From: Candidatus Methanomethylophilaceae archaeon
GTDB taxonomy: Archaea > Thermoplasmatota > Thermoplasmata > Methanomassiliicoccales > Methanomethylophilaceae
Direction of reading: 5' to 3'
Assembly: GCA_023230065.1 (NCBI GenBank)
Contig: JALNYB010000003.1
Location: 1-42,207 of the forward strand
Length of the DNA: 42,207 nucleotides
How positions within the stretch are numbered: position 1 is the first letter of the stretch; the number at the start of each line of letters is the position of its first letter. Of the stretch, positions 8,391-16,612 are shown one piece after another. A program made the position numbers and the translations under genes. The notes beneath the pieces were generated by a model that saw only the letters and a list, made by a program, of their open reading frames with translations, was not told the DNA's origin and searched no databases.

Positions 8391-9377
8391 TTAGTTCTTC
8401 CTTTCAAAGAGTTGTCTGATCTCTTTTCCAGTGATCTCAAGTTCGAGATTGTTTTCGTCAGCTTCCATCTTTTTCAAGTTTACTAGGCCTGCTTTCCATT
8501 CTGCACGCCATTCTTTGTTGAACTGACCAGACTCTATGTCATCTAGAATCGTTTCCATTCCTTTTTTGGATTCTTTCGTGATGACCCTGTCTCTTCTGGT
8601 CATTCCGCCGAACTCTGCAGTGTTGGAAACTCCATCCCACATTCCTGCGAATCCTCCCCTGTTGATAAGGTCGGTGATCAGTTTGGTCTCATGAAGGACC
8701 TCGAAATATGCCATCTGCGGGGGGTATCCTCTTGCAACAAGGGTGTGGAATCCTGCTGCGATGAGTGCTGTCTGACCACCGCAGAGAACAGCCTGTTCTC
8801 CGAAGAGGTCGGTCTTTGTCTCATTGTCGAATATGGTCTCGAAGACTCCTGCGCGGGTTGCTCCGAGTCCTTTTGCCAATGCGAGTGCGATCTGTTTTGC
8901 TTTTCCGCTGTGATCCTGGTGGACACAGATGAGTGCCGGAACTCCGAATCCTTCAACAAATTGGACTCTTTCCATCGCTCCAGGCGATTTGGGTGCCATC
9001 ATGATGACATCCACGTCCTTTGGTGGGACGATGAGCTTGTATGTGATAGCGTATCCGTGTGCGAATTCGAGTGCCGCTCCGGATTTGAGGTTGGGCTCAA
9101 CGAAGTCCTTGTAGATATCTGGTTGGACTTCATCTGGAAGGAGCATCATAACGACATCTGCGCCTTTCACTGCTTCAGGGATCTCTGCGACCTTGAGTCC
9201 GTCTTCTTTGATCTTGTTCCAGGATTTTCCTGTTTTCCTGGCTCCGACAACGACGTCGAATCCGGAATCATGGAAACAAAGGGCCTGAGCCCTTCCTTGT
9301 GATCCGTAGCCGAGAACTGCGACTTTTTTTCCTTTCATGACACTAAGGTCAACATCTGAATCGTGGTAAATCTGCAT
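8391..9377 (-). CDS. ilvC: Ketol-acid reductoisomerase (class I)
   Basis: It converts acetolactate or acetohydroxybutyrate to the dihydroxy acid in valine and isoleucine synthesis. At 328 residues it is a short class I enzyme, with the N-terminal Rossmann motif GYGSQGRAQA, the coenzyme-selectivity loop GARKTGKSW and the C-terminal metal-binding knotted domain including DLFGEQAVLCGG and FEVLHETKLI. The ATG at 9377 has GGTGG six bases upstream; a GTG at 9386 lies inside that site and is less likely. It follows two ilvB genes on the same strand. A palindrome and a possible ribosome-binding-site hairpin lie in its leader. Confidence 0.95.
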   Translation of the reverse strand: MQIYHDSDVDLSVMKGKKVAVLGYGSQGRAQALCFHDSGFDVVVGARKTGKSWNKIKEDGLKVAEIPEAVKGADVVMMLLPDEVQPDIYKDFVEPNLKSGAALEFAHGYAITYKLIVPPKDVDVIMMAPKSPGAMERVQFVEGFGVPALICVHQDHSGKAKQIALALAKGLGATRAGVFETIFDNETKTDLFGEQAVLCGGQTALIAAGFHTLVARGYPPQMAYFEVLHETKLITDLINRGGFAGMWDGVSNTAEFGGMTRRDRVITKESKKGMETILDDIESGQFNKEWRAEWKAGLVNLKKMEADENNLELEITGKEIRQLFERKN

Positions 9378-9382
9378 TGTTT

Positions 9383-9400
9383 CCACCTTGGTTAAGGAGG
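9383..9400 (-). promoter_or_regulatory. Possible hairpin hiding the ilvC ribosome-binding site
   Basis: On the minus strand CCTCCTT and AAGGTGG, separated by four bases, can pair with one mismatch. The second arm contains the GGTGG ribosome-binding site of ilvC. Folding would mask the site, so translation could be controlled by a protein or by upstream RNA structure. This is inference from sequence alone. Confidence 0.3.
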
Positions 9401-9403
9401 TTC

Positions 9404-9428
9404 AACTCTTTAATACACTTAAAGAGTT
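9404..9428. promoter_or_regulatory. Perfect 10-bp inverted repeat between ilvB and ilvC
   Basis: AACTCTTTAA (9404-9413) and TTAAAGAGTT (9419-9428) are perfect complements around a 5-bp centre. On the minus strand the repeat includes a TATA-like GTATTAAAG about 26-35 bp before the ilvC ATG, so a bound repressor would block the promoter. As RNA it could instead form a hairpin at the end of the ilvB transcript. It has no following T-run in the minus direction, which favours an operator. Confidence 0.5.
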
Positions 9429-9447
9429 CGCAAGAACAACCTAATGA

Positions 9448-11115
9448 TTAGTATTTGCAGTGCCCTTTGATGATGGGAAGTGTTGGATTCGGAGGTAACA
9501 TTGGGGTGATATCTTCTTCGCAGTCTACCATAATGTCTATGAGGCAGGTCTTTCCGCAGTCGAATGCTTCTTTGAAAGCATCTTGTATCTCTTCTGGTTT
9601 TTCCACACGGATGCCCTTCGCACCGAATGCTTCTGCGACTTTGACGAAATCTGGGTCGGCATTGAGGTGTGTTTGGCTGTATCTTTTATCCCAAAATAAT
9701 TTCTGCCATTGTTTGACCATTCCGAGCCACCCATTATTAAGCAGACAGATGACGACAGGTAGATCCTCTGCAACAGATGTTGCGAGTTCCTGGAGGACCA
9801 TGAGAAGTCCGCCATCTCCTGTAATAGTAACAACTTTGGAGTCAGGTTTTGCCGCTTTTGCGCCGATCGCAGATGGCAATCCGAAGCCCATTGTTCCGAA
9901 ACTTCCAGATGATATGAATTGTCTGGGTCTGTGTATATCTAGGTAATGCATTGCCCACATCTGATTCTGTCCTACATCGGTGGTGACTATGATGTCCTTG
10001 TCGAGGAATTTGTTTAGTTCGTGCATAACCTTCTGTGGAATGATGGGGGTCACACCGTAATTGAAATCACAGCTGCATTTTGTTTTAGCTTCTTTGACTG
10101 TGTTGTCCCACATAATGTGATTATCTTTATATCCGCCGAGTGCGTCGATGAGCATCTTTGTACCTTTCTTCGCATCGCAAAGAAGGTTGATAGATTCGCG
10201 GTGGTGTTTGTTGAATTCAGTCGCATCAATATCGATTTGGATGACTTTGCACCTGTCAGAAGGTGCCGTGTGGGCACTGTATGTTCTATCTGAGAATTTT
10301 GTCCCGATAGCTATTACTAGGTCCGCATTTTTGAATATATTAAGTGCGCACATTCTTCCATGCATTCCCAGTGATCCCATGCACAACGGATGTTCTGAAG
10401 GTATTGCACCGATTCCCATGAGAGGTGTGATAACAGGTATGTTACACATTTCTGCGAGTTTCTGAACGTCAGATGATGCATTGGAACCTATGACTCCTCC
10501 GCCGATCAAAAGAACAGGCCTGTTGGCTTCTTTGATCCATTTAACGGCTAGATTCAATTTGGTAGTATCCGTCGGTATGGGTTTGATATGATAAATTTCA
10601 TTCAGGAGGGTTTCGTCGATATTTGCATTGACCTGGTCAACAGGTATATCGATATGAACTGGTCCAGGCCTGCCTGTCTGGCAGATTTCCCAAGCTTCTG
10701 CTACTGCGTGCGGAAGTCTGTTGATATCAAGGACACGGAAGTTGTGCTTTGTAATGGGCATCATCAGGCTGTATGCATCAACTTCTTGAAATGCTCCCAT
10801 TCCCAAGACTCCGGTTCCAACCTGTCCGGTCAGGGCGAGCATCGGGGTGGAATCAGCATATGCTGTTCCGATACCTGTTACGAGATTTGTAGCTCCGGGT
10901 CCGCTTGTTGCAAGGCATACACCGACCTTTCCGCTGGCCCTGGCATAACCATCGGCCATGTGTGCGGCGCACTGTTCGTGACGTACGAGAACATGTCTTA
11001 TAGACGAATCGATTATCTCATCGTATATCGGGATGACGACTCCACCGGGATAACCGAACATGGTCTCGACATCTCTGTCCTCTAACATTTTTAGAAGTGC
11101 TCTTGATCCTTTCAC
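9448..11115 (-). CDS. ilvB: Acetolactate synthase large subunit, copy 1
   Basis: A 555-residue thiamine-diphosphate enzyme that condenses pyruvate with pyruvate or 2-oxobutyrate. Visible features are catalytic E47 in VRHEQ, GPGATN (72-77), a central FAD-type domain (about 190-330), and the C-terminal cofactor motif starting GDG (433-435) and ending NN (460-461). The start is a GTG at 11115 behind GGAAGG. A near-equal-length paralogue lies immediately upstream on the same strand. No regulatory subunit (ilvN, ACT domain) is nearby. It has a promoter-like CATATTAAAAGG upstream and may be transcribed separately from the paralogue. Confidence 0.93.
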   Translation of the reverse strand: MKGSRALLKMLEDRDVETMFGYPGGVVIPIYDEIIDSSIRHVLVRHEQCAAHMADGYARASGKVGVCLATSGPGATNLVTGIGTAYADSTPMLALTGQVGTGVLGMGAFQEVDAYSLMMPITKHNFRVLDINRLPHAVAEAWEICQTGRPGPVHIDIPVDQVNANIDETLLNEIYHIKPIPTDTTKLNLAVKWIKEANRPVLLIGGGVIGSNASSDVQKLAEMCNIPVITPLMGIGAIPSEHPLCMGSLGMHGRMCALNIFKNADLVIAIGTKFSDRTYSAHTAPSDRCKVIQIDIDATEFNKHHRESINLLCDAKKGTKMLIDALGGYKDNHIMWDNTVKEAKTKCSCDFNYGVTPIIPQKVMHELNKFLDKDIIVTTDVGQNQMWAMHYLDIHRPRQFISSGSFGTMGFGLPSAIGAKAAKPDSKVVTITGDGGLLMVLQELATSVAEDLPVVICLLNNGWLGMVKQWQKLFWDKRYSQTHLNADPDFVKVAEAFGAKGIRVEKPEEIQDAFKEAFDCGKTCLIDIMVDCEEDITPMLPPNPTLPIIKGHCKY

Positions 11116-11291
11116 TGATGATACCTTCCTTTACCTGTAATGGCGGATTCCTTTTAATATGTACGGATTTATGTGTGCCAGTTAAATTTACTACAATACG
11201 ATGGTTCGAAAGATTCCTTAATAAAAGTAGGGCAATCTCGGAGGAAGATGTGGGATGAAGATAAGGCCCGAAATTATTTTAATTTAATGAT

Positions 11292-11332
11292 CATGTTTTT
11301 CAAAAATATAAACATGGACAGGTTTCCCTGTC
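11292..11332 (-). terminator. Two adjacent hairpins after ilvB copy 2
   Basis: Reading on the minus strand, GACAGG/CCTGTC with a 4-nt loop (11317-11332) starts 9 bp after the copy-2 stop. It is followed at once by CATGTTT/AAACATG (11292-11316) enclosing a T-rich loop. This arrangement could end transcription of copy 2 before copy 1. Archaeal terminators do not require hairpins, so confidence is modest. Confidence 0.4.
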
Positions 11333-11341
11333 TAATTAGTT

Positions 11342-13009
11342 TTAGTATTTGCAACGGCCCATGATAATAGGTGCGTCGCTCCTCTGCAAGACCATCGGAG
11401 TGATGTCTTCTTCGCAGTCGACCATTATCTCCACGAGACAGGTCTTTCCACAGTCAAATGCTTCTTTCAATGCATCGTGGATCTCTTCGGCTTTCTCGAT
11501 ATGGATTGAATTAGCACCATATGCTTTTGCGATCATGCAAAAGTCTGGGTTTGCTCCAAGTTCGACACCGCTGTATCTTTTTTCCCAAAAGAGCTTCTGC
11601 CATTGTCTGACCATTCCGAGCCATCCGTTGTTTAGCAGGATGATGACCACAGGGAGTTTCTCTGCAACGGATGTTGCAAGTTCCTGGATGACCATCTGAA
11701 GGCCTCCGTCACCGACAATGGTCATAACTCTCTTTTCAGGTTTGGCGATCTTTGCACCAAGTGCTGACGGTAATCCGAATCCCATCGTTCCGAAGCTTCC
11801 CGAGGTTATGAATTGTCTTGGATATTTAATATCAAGACAGTGCATTGCCCACATCTGATTCTGTCCGACATCAGTGGTGACAATAGTATCCTCATCGAGG
11901 AACCTGTTGATCTCATACATTACCTTTTGAGGGATTATAGGCGAGTTGTCGTAATTGAAATCGCATTGACATCTCTGTTTCAATTTTTTGATCTTATCGT
12001 CCCAGGCAACATGTTTGTCATGATATCCGCCGAGTGCATCTATGAGCATCCTGGTACCTTTCTTTGCATCGCATAAAAGGTTTACAGCCTCGTGGTTGTG
12101 TTTGTTAAATTCGTTTGCATCTATATCGATGTGTATGACCCTGCATTTGTTAGGGGGGCACGTGTGCGGATTATAGGTCCTATCTGAGAATTTGGTACCT
12201 ATAGCTATGATAAGGTCTGAATCTCTGAATGAATCATATGCTGCCATCTTTCCATGCATTCCTAAAGGTCCAAGGTTAAGTGGATGTTCTGATGGTATTG
12301 AGCCGATACCCATAAGAGGCGTAACAACAGGTATAGTGCACATCTCTGCGAGTTTTCTCACTTCGGCGCAAGCATTTCCACCGATGACTCCACCACCTAC
12401 AAGCATTATAGGCCTCTGGCTCTCTTTGATCCATTGGACAGCTTGTTGGAGTCCGGAGGTTTCTGTTTTGATAGGTTTTATGCCGAACGCCTCATATAGT
12501 AAATTTTCGTCAATATCTGCGTTGAGTTGATCAACGGGCATATCGATATGGACCGGCCCCGGTCTTCCAGATTGACATATTTCCCAAGCTTCTGCCACTG
12601 CATGAGGCAGTCTTTCCGGTTCAAGAACACGGAAGTTGTGTTTTGTGACAGCCATCATAAGGCTGTAAGAATCGACTTCCTGGAATGCACCCATTCCCAA
12701 AGCTGATGATCCGACCTGCCCAGTAAGTGCTATCATCGGGATAGAATCAGCATACGCTGTTGCGATACCGGTAACTAGATTGGTGGTACCGGGTCCGCTT
12801 GTTGCAAGACAGACACCTGGTTTTCCACAGGCTCTGGTGTATCCATCGGCCATGTGTGCAGCGCACTGTTCGTGACGTACGAGTACATGCCTTATGGACG
12901 AGTCTATGAATTCGTCATAGATCGGAATGACCGTTGCTCCTGGATAGCCGAAAACGTTCTCGACATCTCTGTCCTCTAGCATTTTTAACAGTGCTCTAGA
13001 TCCTCTCAT
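11342..13009 (-). CDS. ilvB: Acetolactate synthase large subunit, copy 2 (tandem paralogue)
   Basis: Also 555 residues and alignable to copy 1 end to end with no apparent gap, roughly three quarters identical by eye. The catalytic E47, GPGTTN and the GDG...NN cofactor motif at 433-461 are all intact, so both copies should be active. The C-terminal tails differ most (CEEDITPMVLQRSDAP here against CEEDITPMLPPNPTLP), as do segments near 170-190 and 245-265. The ATG at 13009 follows GAGGATTTTC. It is the first gene of the ilv cluster and is divergent from gap. The duplication could allow different substrate preference or regulation. Confidence 0.93.
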   Translation of the reverse strand: MRGSRALLKMLEDRDVENVFGYPGATVIPIYDEFIDSSIRHVLVRHEQCAAHMADGYTRACGKPGVCLATSGPGTTNLVTGIATAYADSIPMIALTGQVGSSALGMGAFQEVDSYSLMMAVTKHNFRVLEPERLPHAVAEAWEICQSGRPGPVHIDMPVDQLNADIDENLLYEAFGIKPIKTETSGLQQAVQWIKESQRPIMLVGGGVIGGNACAEVRKLAEMCTIPVVTPLMGIGSIPSEHPLNLGPLGMHGKMAAYDSFRDSDLIIAIGTKFSDRTYNPHTCPPNKCRVIHIDIDANEFNKHNHEAVNLLCDAKKGTRMLIDALGGYHDKHVAWDDKIKKLKQRCQCDFNYDNSPIIPQKVMYEINRFLDEDTIVTTDVGQNQMWAMHCLDIKYPRQFITSGSFGTMGFGLPSALGAKIAKPEKRVMTIVGDGGLQMVIQELATSVAEKLPVVIILLNNGWLGMVRQWQKLFWEKRYSGVELGANPDFCMIAKAYGANSIHIEKAEEIHDALKEAFDCGKTCLVEIMVDCEEDITPMVLQRSDAPIIMGRCKY

Positions 13010-13094
13010 TTGAAAATCCTCAATGTGGTATATACTGGATATTTTATAATATTGTGGGGACGTGAGTCTGCGTTTTGCGTATATACACTTAGTA

Positions 13095-13115
13095 AGTTTA
13101 TTTTATTAGTAAACT
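13095..13115. promoter_or_regulatory. Inverted repeat around the gap promoter
   Basis: AGTTTA (13095-13100) and TAAACT (13110-13115) flank TTTTATTAG; TTAGTAA also occurs twice here as a direct repeat. The element sits 23-43 bp before the gap ATG, where the TATA box is expected, in the divergent spacer shared with ilvB copy 2. It could be a promoter with an overlapping operator. Confidence 0.35.
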
Positions 13116-13137
13116 ATTCAAGATTTGGGGAATAAAT

Positions 13138-14157
13138 ATGGCGAAGGTAAAGGTCGGTATCAACGGTTATGGGACCATTGGAAAAAGAGTGGCCACTGCA
13201 GTAAGTAAACAGGACGATATGGAGGTCATGGGAATAACTAAGACCAGGCCTACATTTGAAGCTCAGATCGCATTGGACAAAGGACTCGATGTCTATGTAC
13301 CAGATGAGAGTGTCCAGGCATTCAAGGATGCTGGGATGAAGATCGCCGGAACCATCAAAGACCTTTACAAAAAGATAGACATAATCGTCGACTGTACACC
13401 TGGAAATGTTGGTGAAAAGTATAAGGCTGAATATGAGGCGGCAGGCATAAAGGGTATTTTTCAAGGCGGGGAGGATCACGCGCTAACAGGCATATCATTT
13501 AATTCCACAGCAAATTACAGCGAATCATGGGGGGCTCAGTTCTCTCGCGTTGTATCATGCAATACCACTGGACTTCTAAGGACACTTAGTCCTATAGATA
13601 AGAAATTCAAGATCAATAATGCCTATGTGACCATAATCAGAAGGGCGGCAGATCCAGGGGATAGTAAGAACGGTCCGATAAATGCATTGGAGCCGTCTGT
13701 TAAACTTCCTACACATCACGGTATCGACGTTCAGAGCATCATGCCATGGTTAAATATCAACACGATGGCGGTAAAGGCATCCACGACCTTGATGCACGTT
13801 CATACTATCGTGGCAGAGCTCAGTAGAGAGACCACGTCAGAAGAGATTCTCGAAGTAATGAGGAAGTCCCCTCGTGTAAGATTCGTTAAGAGTAGTGAGG
13901 GCCTCAAAACAACCGCAGAGATCATGGAACTAGCCAGGGATCTGGACAGAGATAGATCTGATATGTATGAGATCGCTGTTTGGGAGGACAGTGTGAAGGT
14001 TGTTGGAAATATGCTTTACTACTATCAGGGGATCCATCAGGAATCAGATGTCATCCCGGAGAACGTAGACTGCATCAGATCTATGTGTAAGCTAGAGGAA
14101 GATGTGGCAAAGTCTGTTGAAAAGACTAATGTTGCTATGGGAATCTTAAATAACTGA
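13138..14157 (+). CDS. gap: Glyceraldehyde-3-phosphate dehydrogenase, archaeal type II
   Basis: A phosphorylating archaeal GAPDH (NAD(P)-dependent) of 339 residues. Features are the Rossmann motif GINGYGTIGKRVA (8-20), the nucleophile C141 in VSCNTTGL, and the archaeal-specific segments RRAADPGDSKNGPINALEP and THHGIDVQSI. This is distinct from the bacterial/eukaryotic enzyme class. The ATG follows GGGG at 13127-13130. It is directly followed by phosphoglycerate kinase, so the two consecutive glycolytic/gluconeogenic steps form one unit. Confidence 0.96.
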   Translation: MAKVKVGINGYGTIGKRVATAVSKQDDMEVMGITKTRPTFEAQIALDKGLDVYVPDESVQAFKDAGMKIAGTIKDLYKKIDIIVDCTPGNVGEKYKAEYEAAGIKGIFQGGEDHALTGISFNSTANYSESWGAQFSRVVSCNTTGLLRTLSPIDKKFKINNAYVTIIRRAADPGDSKNGPINALEPSVKLPTHHGIDVQSIMPWLNINTMAVKASTTLMHVHTIVAELSRETTSEEILEVMRKSPRVRFVKSSEGLKTTAEIMELARDLDRDRSDMYEIAVWEDSVKVVGNMLYYYQGIHQESDVIPENVDCIRSMCKLEEDVAKSVEKTNVAMGILNN

Positions 14158-14169
14158 TAGGGTGAGATC

Positions 14170-15399
14170 ACGAAGGACTTCAATACACTCGAAGATTTCA
14201 ATTTCAAGGACAAAACAGTCCTTTTGAGAGTGGATATTAACTGTCCACTCGATAAGAATACACTCAAAATAATAAATGATGTAAGAATAAGAAGTATTGT
14301 TCCTACAGTAAGAGAATTAATGGGAAAACGGGCTAAGGTCGTTATTTTGGCGCATCAGAGCAGAAAGGGCAAATGGGATTTCATAAACATGGAACAGCAT
14401 TCGGTCCTTCTGGCAAGGAATCTCAATGCCCCTGTTACATATGTTGATGATGTGATCGGAGATAAGGCAAAACAGGCCATCAAGGACCTTAAATCAGGAG
14501 AAGTACTTCTTTTAGGAAATGTAAGGATGTTGGATTCAGAGGTTGAAGCAGTAGATATGTTCAAGCATTCAGAAGCTGAACTCGTGGATGAACTCTATCC
14601 TCTTATCGATTATTATGTCTGTGATGCATTTGGTGCAGCTCATCGTTCACAATGTTCTTTGGTAGGTTTTCCACTGAAGGTCCCTTCGGCATCAGGAAGG
14701 TTGATGGCCAGAGAACTTTATTCGCTGAGGTCTATATTCGATAATCCCCGTCGTCCGTCCGTATTTATATTGGGTGGTGCGAAGTTCGGAGATGTACCGC
14801 ACATGATCGATGTCGTCCTTCAAAACAATATGGCAGATTACGTCATCGTTGTAGGTCTTGCCGGAAATGCATTCCTTTCAGCAAGAGGGGTGGATATCGG
14901 AGAGGCATCCAGTGTAATTTTGAAAGATGAATTGACAATTGAGAATTTCCAGGCTGCGAGGGATGTCCTGTCAAAATATGGTCAGCAGATTCTTTTACCG
15001 GTGGACGTAGCTGTTGAAAGGGATGGAAAGCGCGTTTGTGTAAATATCGGAGATATGCCTACTGCAGAGCCGGCATTAGATATTGGGGATCAATCTATCG
15101 AGAAGTTCAGAAAGGTCATACTTTCCTCACAAACATCATTCATGTCAGGTCCTGCCGGAATGTTCGAGAAATCTGGATTCGAGATTGGTACAAAAGCACT
15201 CATAACCGCAATGGTCGACAGCAAAGGATTATCTGTTATCGGTGGAGGACATACTGCAGGGGCCGCAGAGAGATTCGATCTTGCTGACAGAGTATCTTAT
15301 GTCAGTACCGGAGGAGGAGCACTAGAGACATTCCTTCTCAAAGAACCGATGCCGGTCATTGATGCTTTGAAATATTCAAAAGATAAGTTTTGTAATTAA
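14170..15399 (+). CDS. pgk: Phosphoglycerate kinase with apparent ACG start
   Basis: Archaeal PGK with LLRVDINCPLD, LGNVRMLDSE, CDAFGAAHRS, the nucleotide-binding FILGGAKFGD and the C-terminal VIGGGHTAGA motif. The usual N-terminus (K-D-F-x-T-L-x-D-F-x-F-K) is encoded upstream of the first conventional start, TTG 14224; starting at that TTG would cut the first strand of the domain. In frame, the only candidates are ACG at 14170 or ATC at 14167, and a stop (TAG) lies at 14158. GGTGAGATC-ACG mirrors the GGTGATATC-ATG of rpoN in this window, so ACG 14170 is my choice (409 residues). A sequencing error or T-to-C change of an ATG is the alternative. Confidence 0.88.
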   Translation, partial: TKDFNTLEDFNFKDKTVLLRVDINCPLDKNTLKIINDVRIRSIVPTVRELMGKRAKVVILAHQSRKGKWDFINMEQHSVLLARNLNAPVTYVDDVIGDKAKQAIKDLKSGEVLLLGNVRMLDSEVEAVDMFKHSEAELVDELYPLIDYYVCDAFGAAHRSQCSLVGFPLKVPSASGRLMARELYSLRSIFDNPRRPSVFILGGAKFGDVPHMIDVVLQNNMADYVIVVGLAGNAFLSARGVDIGEASSVILKDELTIENFQAARDVLSKYGQQILLPVDVAVERDGKRVCVNIGDMPTAEPALDIGDQSIEKFRKVILSSQTSFMSGPAGMFEKSGFEIGTKALITAMVDSKGLSVIGGGHTAGAAERFDLADRVSYVSTGGGALETFLLKEPMPVIDALKYSKDKFCN

Positions 15400-15407
15400 A
15401 AGAAATG

Positions 15408-15433
15408 AGTGGTTGGAAAAGTTCCAAACCACT
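15408..15433. terminator. Bidirectional terminator-like hairpin between pgk and dapL
   Basis: AGTGGTTGGAA and TTCCAAACCACT pair with a single bulged base around a 3-nt loop. The element is centred in the 41-bp spacer between two convergent genes, with A/T-rich sequence on both sides, so it could end both transcripts. Confidence 0.55.
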
Positions 15434-15440
15434 TATTTAT

Positions 15441-16601
15441 TCAATATTTACCATTTTTCATTCTAGCAAGTGCTTCTTTGATACGTGACACACTTTCAGT
15501 AACGGTCATTCTGATATATCCTTCAGCAGATTCACCGAATCCGTTTCCGGGTGTGACAATGATTCCCAGATCAAGCATCTTCTTTGTGAAATCCTCTGAT
15601 TTCATACCGCAGTTGAACCAAACATAGAATGTTCCCATGGTCATCGGTACATCGAATCCGAGTTCTCTGAGGCCTTCTACAAGAACCTTCCTTCTTTCGG
15701 CGTATATCGCCATATGATCTGCGACTTCCTTCGGAATTCTTCCATCTTCGGGATAGAGATTCAGTGCGGCGATACCAGCTTTCTGAATAAATATAGGTGC
15801 ACCCGAATCTATCTGTCCTTTGCATTTGATCAATCCTGCTATGAGTTCGGGGTGTCCTACTGCATAACCGAGCCTGTATCCAGTCATAGAGAAGGTCTTT
15901 GAGAATGAACCGAATTCGACGGCATCAGGTCCGACCTGAAGTATTGAAGGCGCCTGATAGCCATCATAGCACATTTCTGAGTAAGCGTTATCTAGACAAA
16001 GGATTGTCTTATTTTTTTGGCACCAATCATAAACACCTTTCAGGTATGGTATGTCACATGTTGCGCCTGTCGGGTTGTTAGGATAGTTGATGTATAGCAT
16101 CCTTGCACCGGTCGGGCAATCACTAACATCTAGAAGCCATTTCTTTTCTTCTTTAAGTGGAATCTTAACACATTTTGCTTCGTTGAAAAGTGTCGATGCT
16201 CCGGAGTAAACAGGATATCCAGGACTTGGTGCGATGATAGTATCTTCGCATTCGACGAATGCTTGTGAAATATTGAATATGGCTTCTTTGGATCCGAGTG
16301 TGATACAGACCTGTGTATTCGGGTCGATATCAACATCGAATCTTTTCTTGTACCATTCTGCGACTGCGACCCTGAGGTCCTTCTCTCCTTGTGATGAGGA
16401 GTATTTTTGATTCTTATTGATTGCTACAGCTTCTTGCAGAGCTTTTACAATAATTTCTGGAGTTGGAAGATCTGGATCTCCGATACCGAAATCTATAAGA
16501 TCCATTCCTTCTGCTCTTTTCTCAGCTGCCAACTTTTCAAGCCTGACAAATAGATAAGGGGGTAATTTCTGAAGCCTTTCTGCTTGTTCGTATTTTGCCA
16601 T
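15441..16601 (-). CDS. dapL: LL-diaminopimelate aminotransferase
   Basis: A fold-type I PLP aminotransferase of 386 residues. DapL converts tetrahydrodipicolinate directly to LL-diaminopimelate using glutamate, bypassing the succinyl or acetyl branches. Visible are DFGIGDPDLPTP (37-48), NYPNNPTGA (172-180), SDLD-type cofactor contacts replaced by CLDNAY (202-207), and the Schiff-base lysine K235 in SFSKTFSMTGYR. Sequence alone cannot exclude another amino acid as substrate, but it ends an operon holding the rest of the diaminopimelate route, which makes DapL the best call. The ATG at 16601 has GTGAT seven bases upstream; a TTG at 16616 is less likely. Confidence 0.87.
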   Translation of the reverse strand: MAKYEQAERLQKLPPYLFVRLEKLAAEKRAEGMDLIDFGIGDPDLPTPEIIVKALQEAVAINKNQKYSSSQGEKDLRVAVAEWYKKRFDVDIDPNTQVCITLGSKEAIFNISQAFVECEDTIIAPSPGYPVYSGASTLFNEAKCVKIPLKEEKKWLLDVSDCPTGARMLYINYPNNPTGATCDIPYLKGVYDWCQKNKTILCLDNAYSEMCYDGYQAPSILQVGPDAVEFGSFSKTFSMTGYRLGYAVGHPELIAGLIKCKGQIDSGAPIFIQKAGIAALNLYPEDGRIPKEVADHMAIYAERRKVLVEGLRELGFDVPMTMGTFYVWFNCGMKSEDFTKKMLDLGIIVTPGNGFGESAEGYIRMTVTESVSRIKEALARMKNGKY

Positions 16602-16612
16602 TGTTATCACTT

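Noticed and set aside
8691..9302. 203-codon frame on the plus strand inside ilvC
   Set aside because: Antisense shadow of a clear ilvC; Cys- and Ser-rich nonsense composition with no recognisable domain.
11173..11364. 63-codon open frame on the plus strand between the ilvB copies
   Set aside because: It runs into the antisense of ilvB copy 2, has no family resemblance, and its spacer shows promoter and hairpin structure instead.
9448..13009. Assembly duplication of ilvB
   Set aside because: The copies differ at many positions across their whole length and have different spacers, so they are true paralogues.
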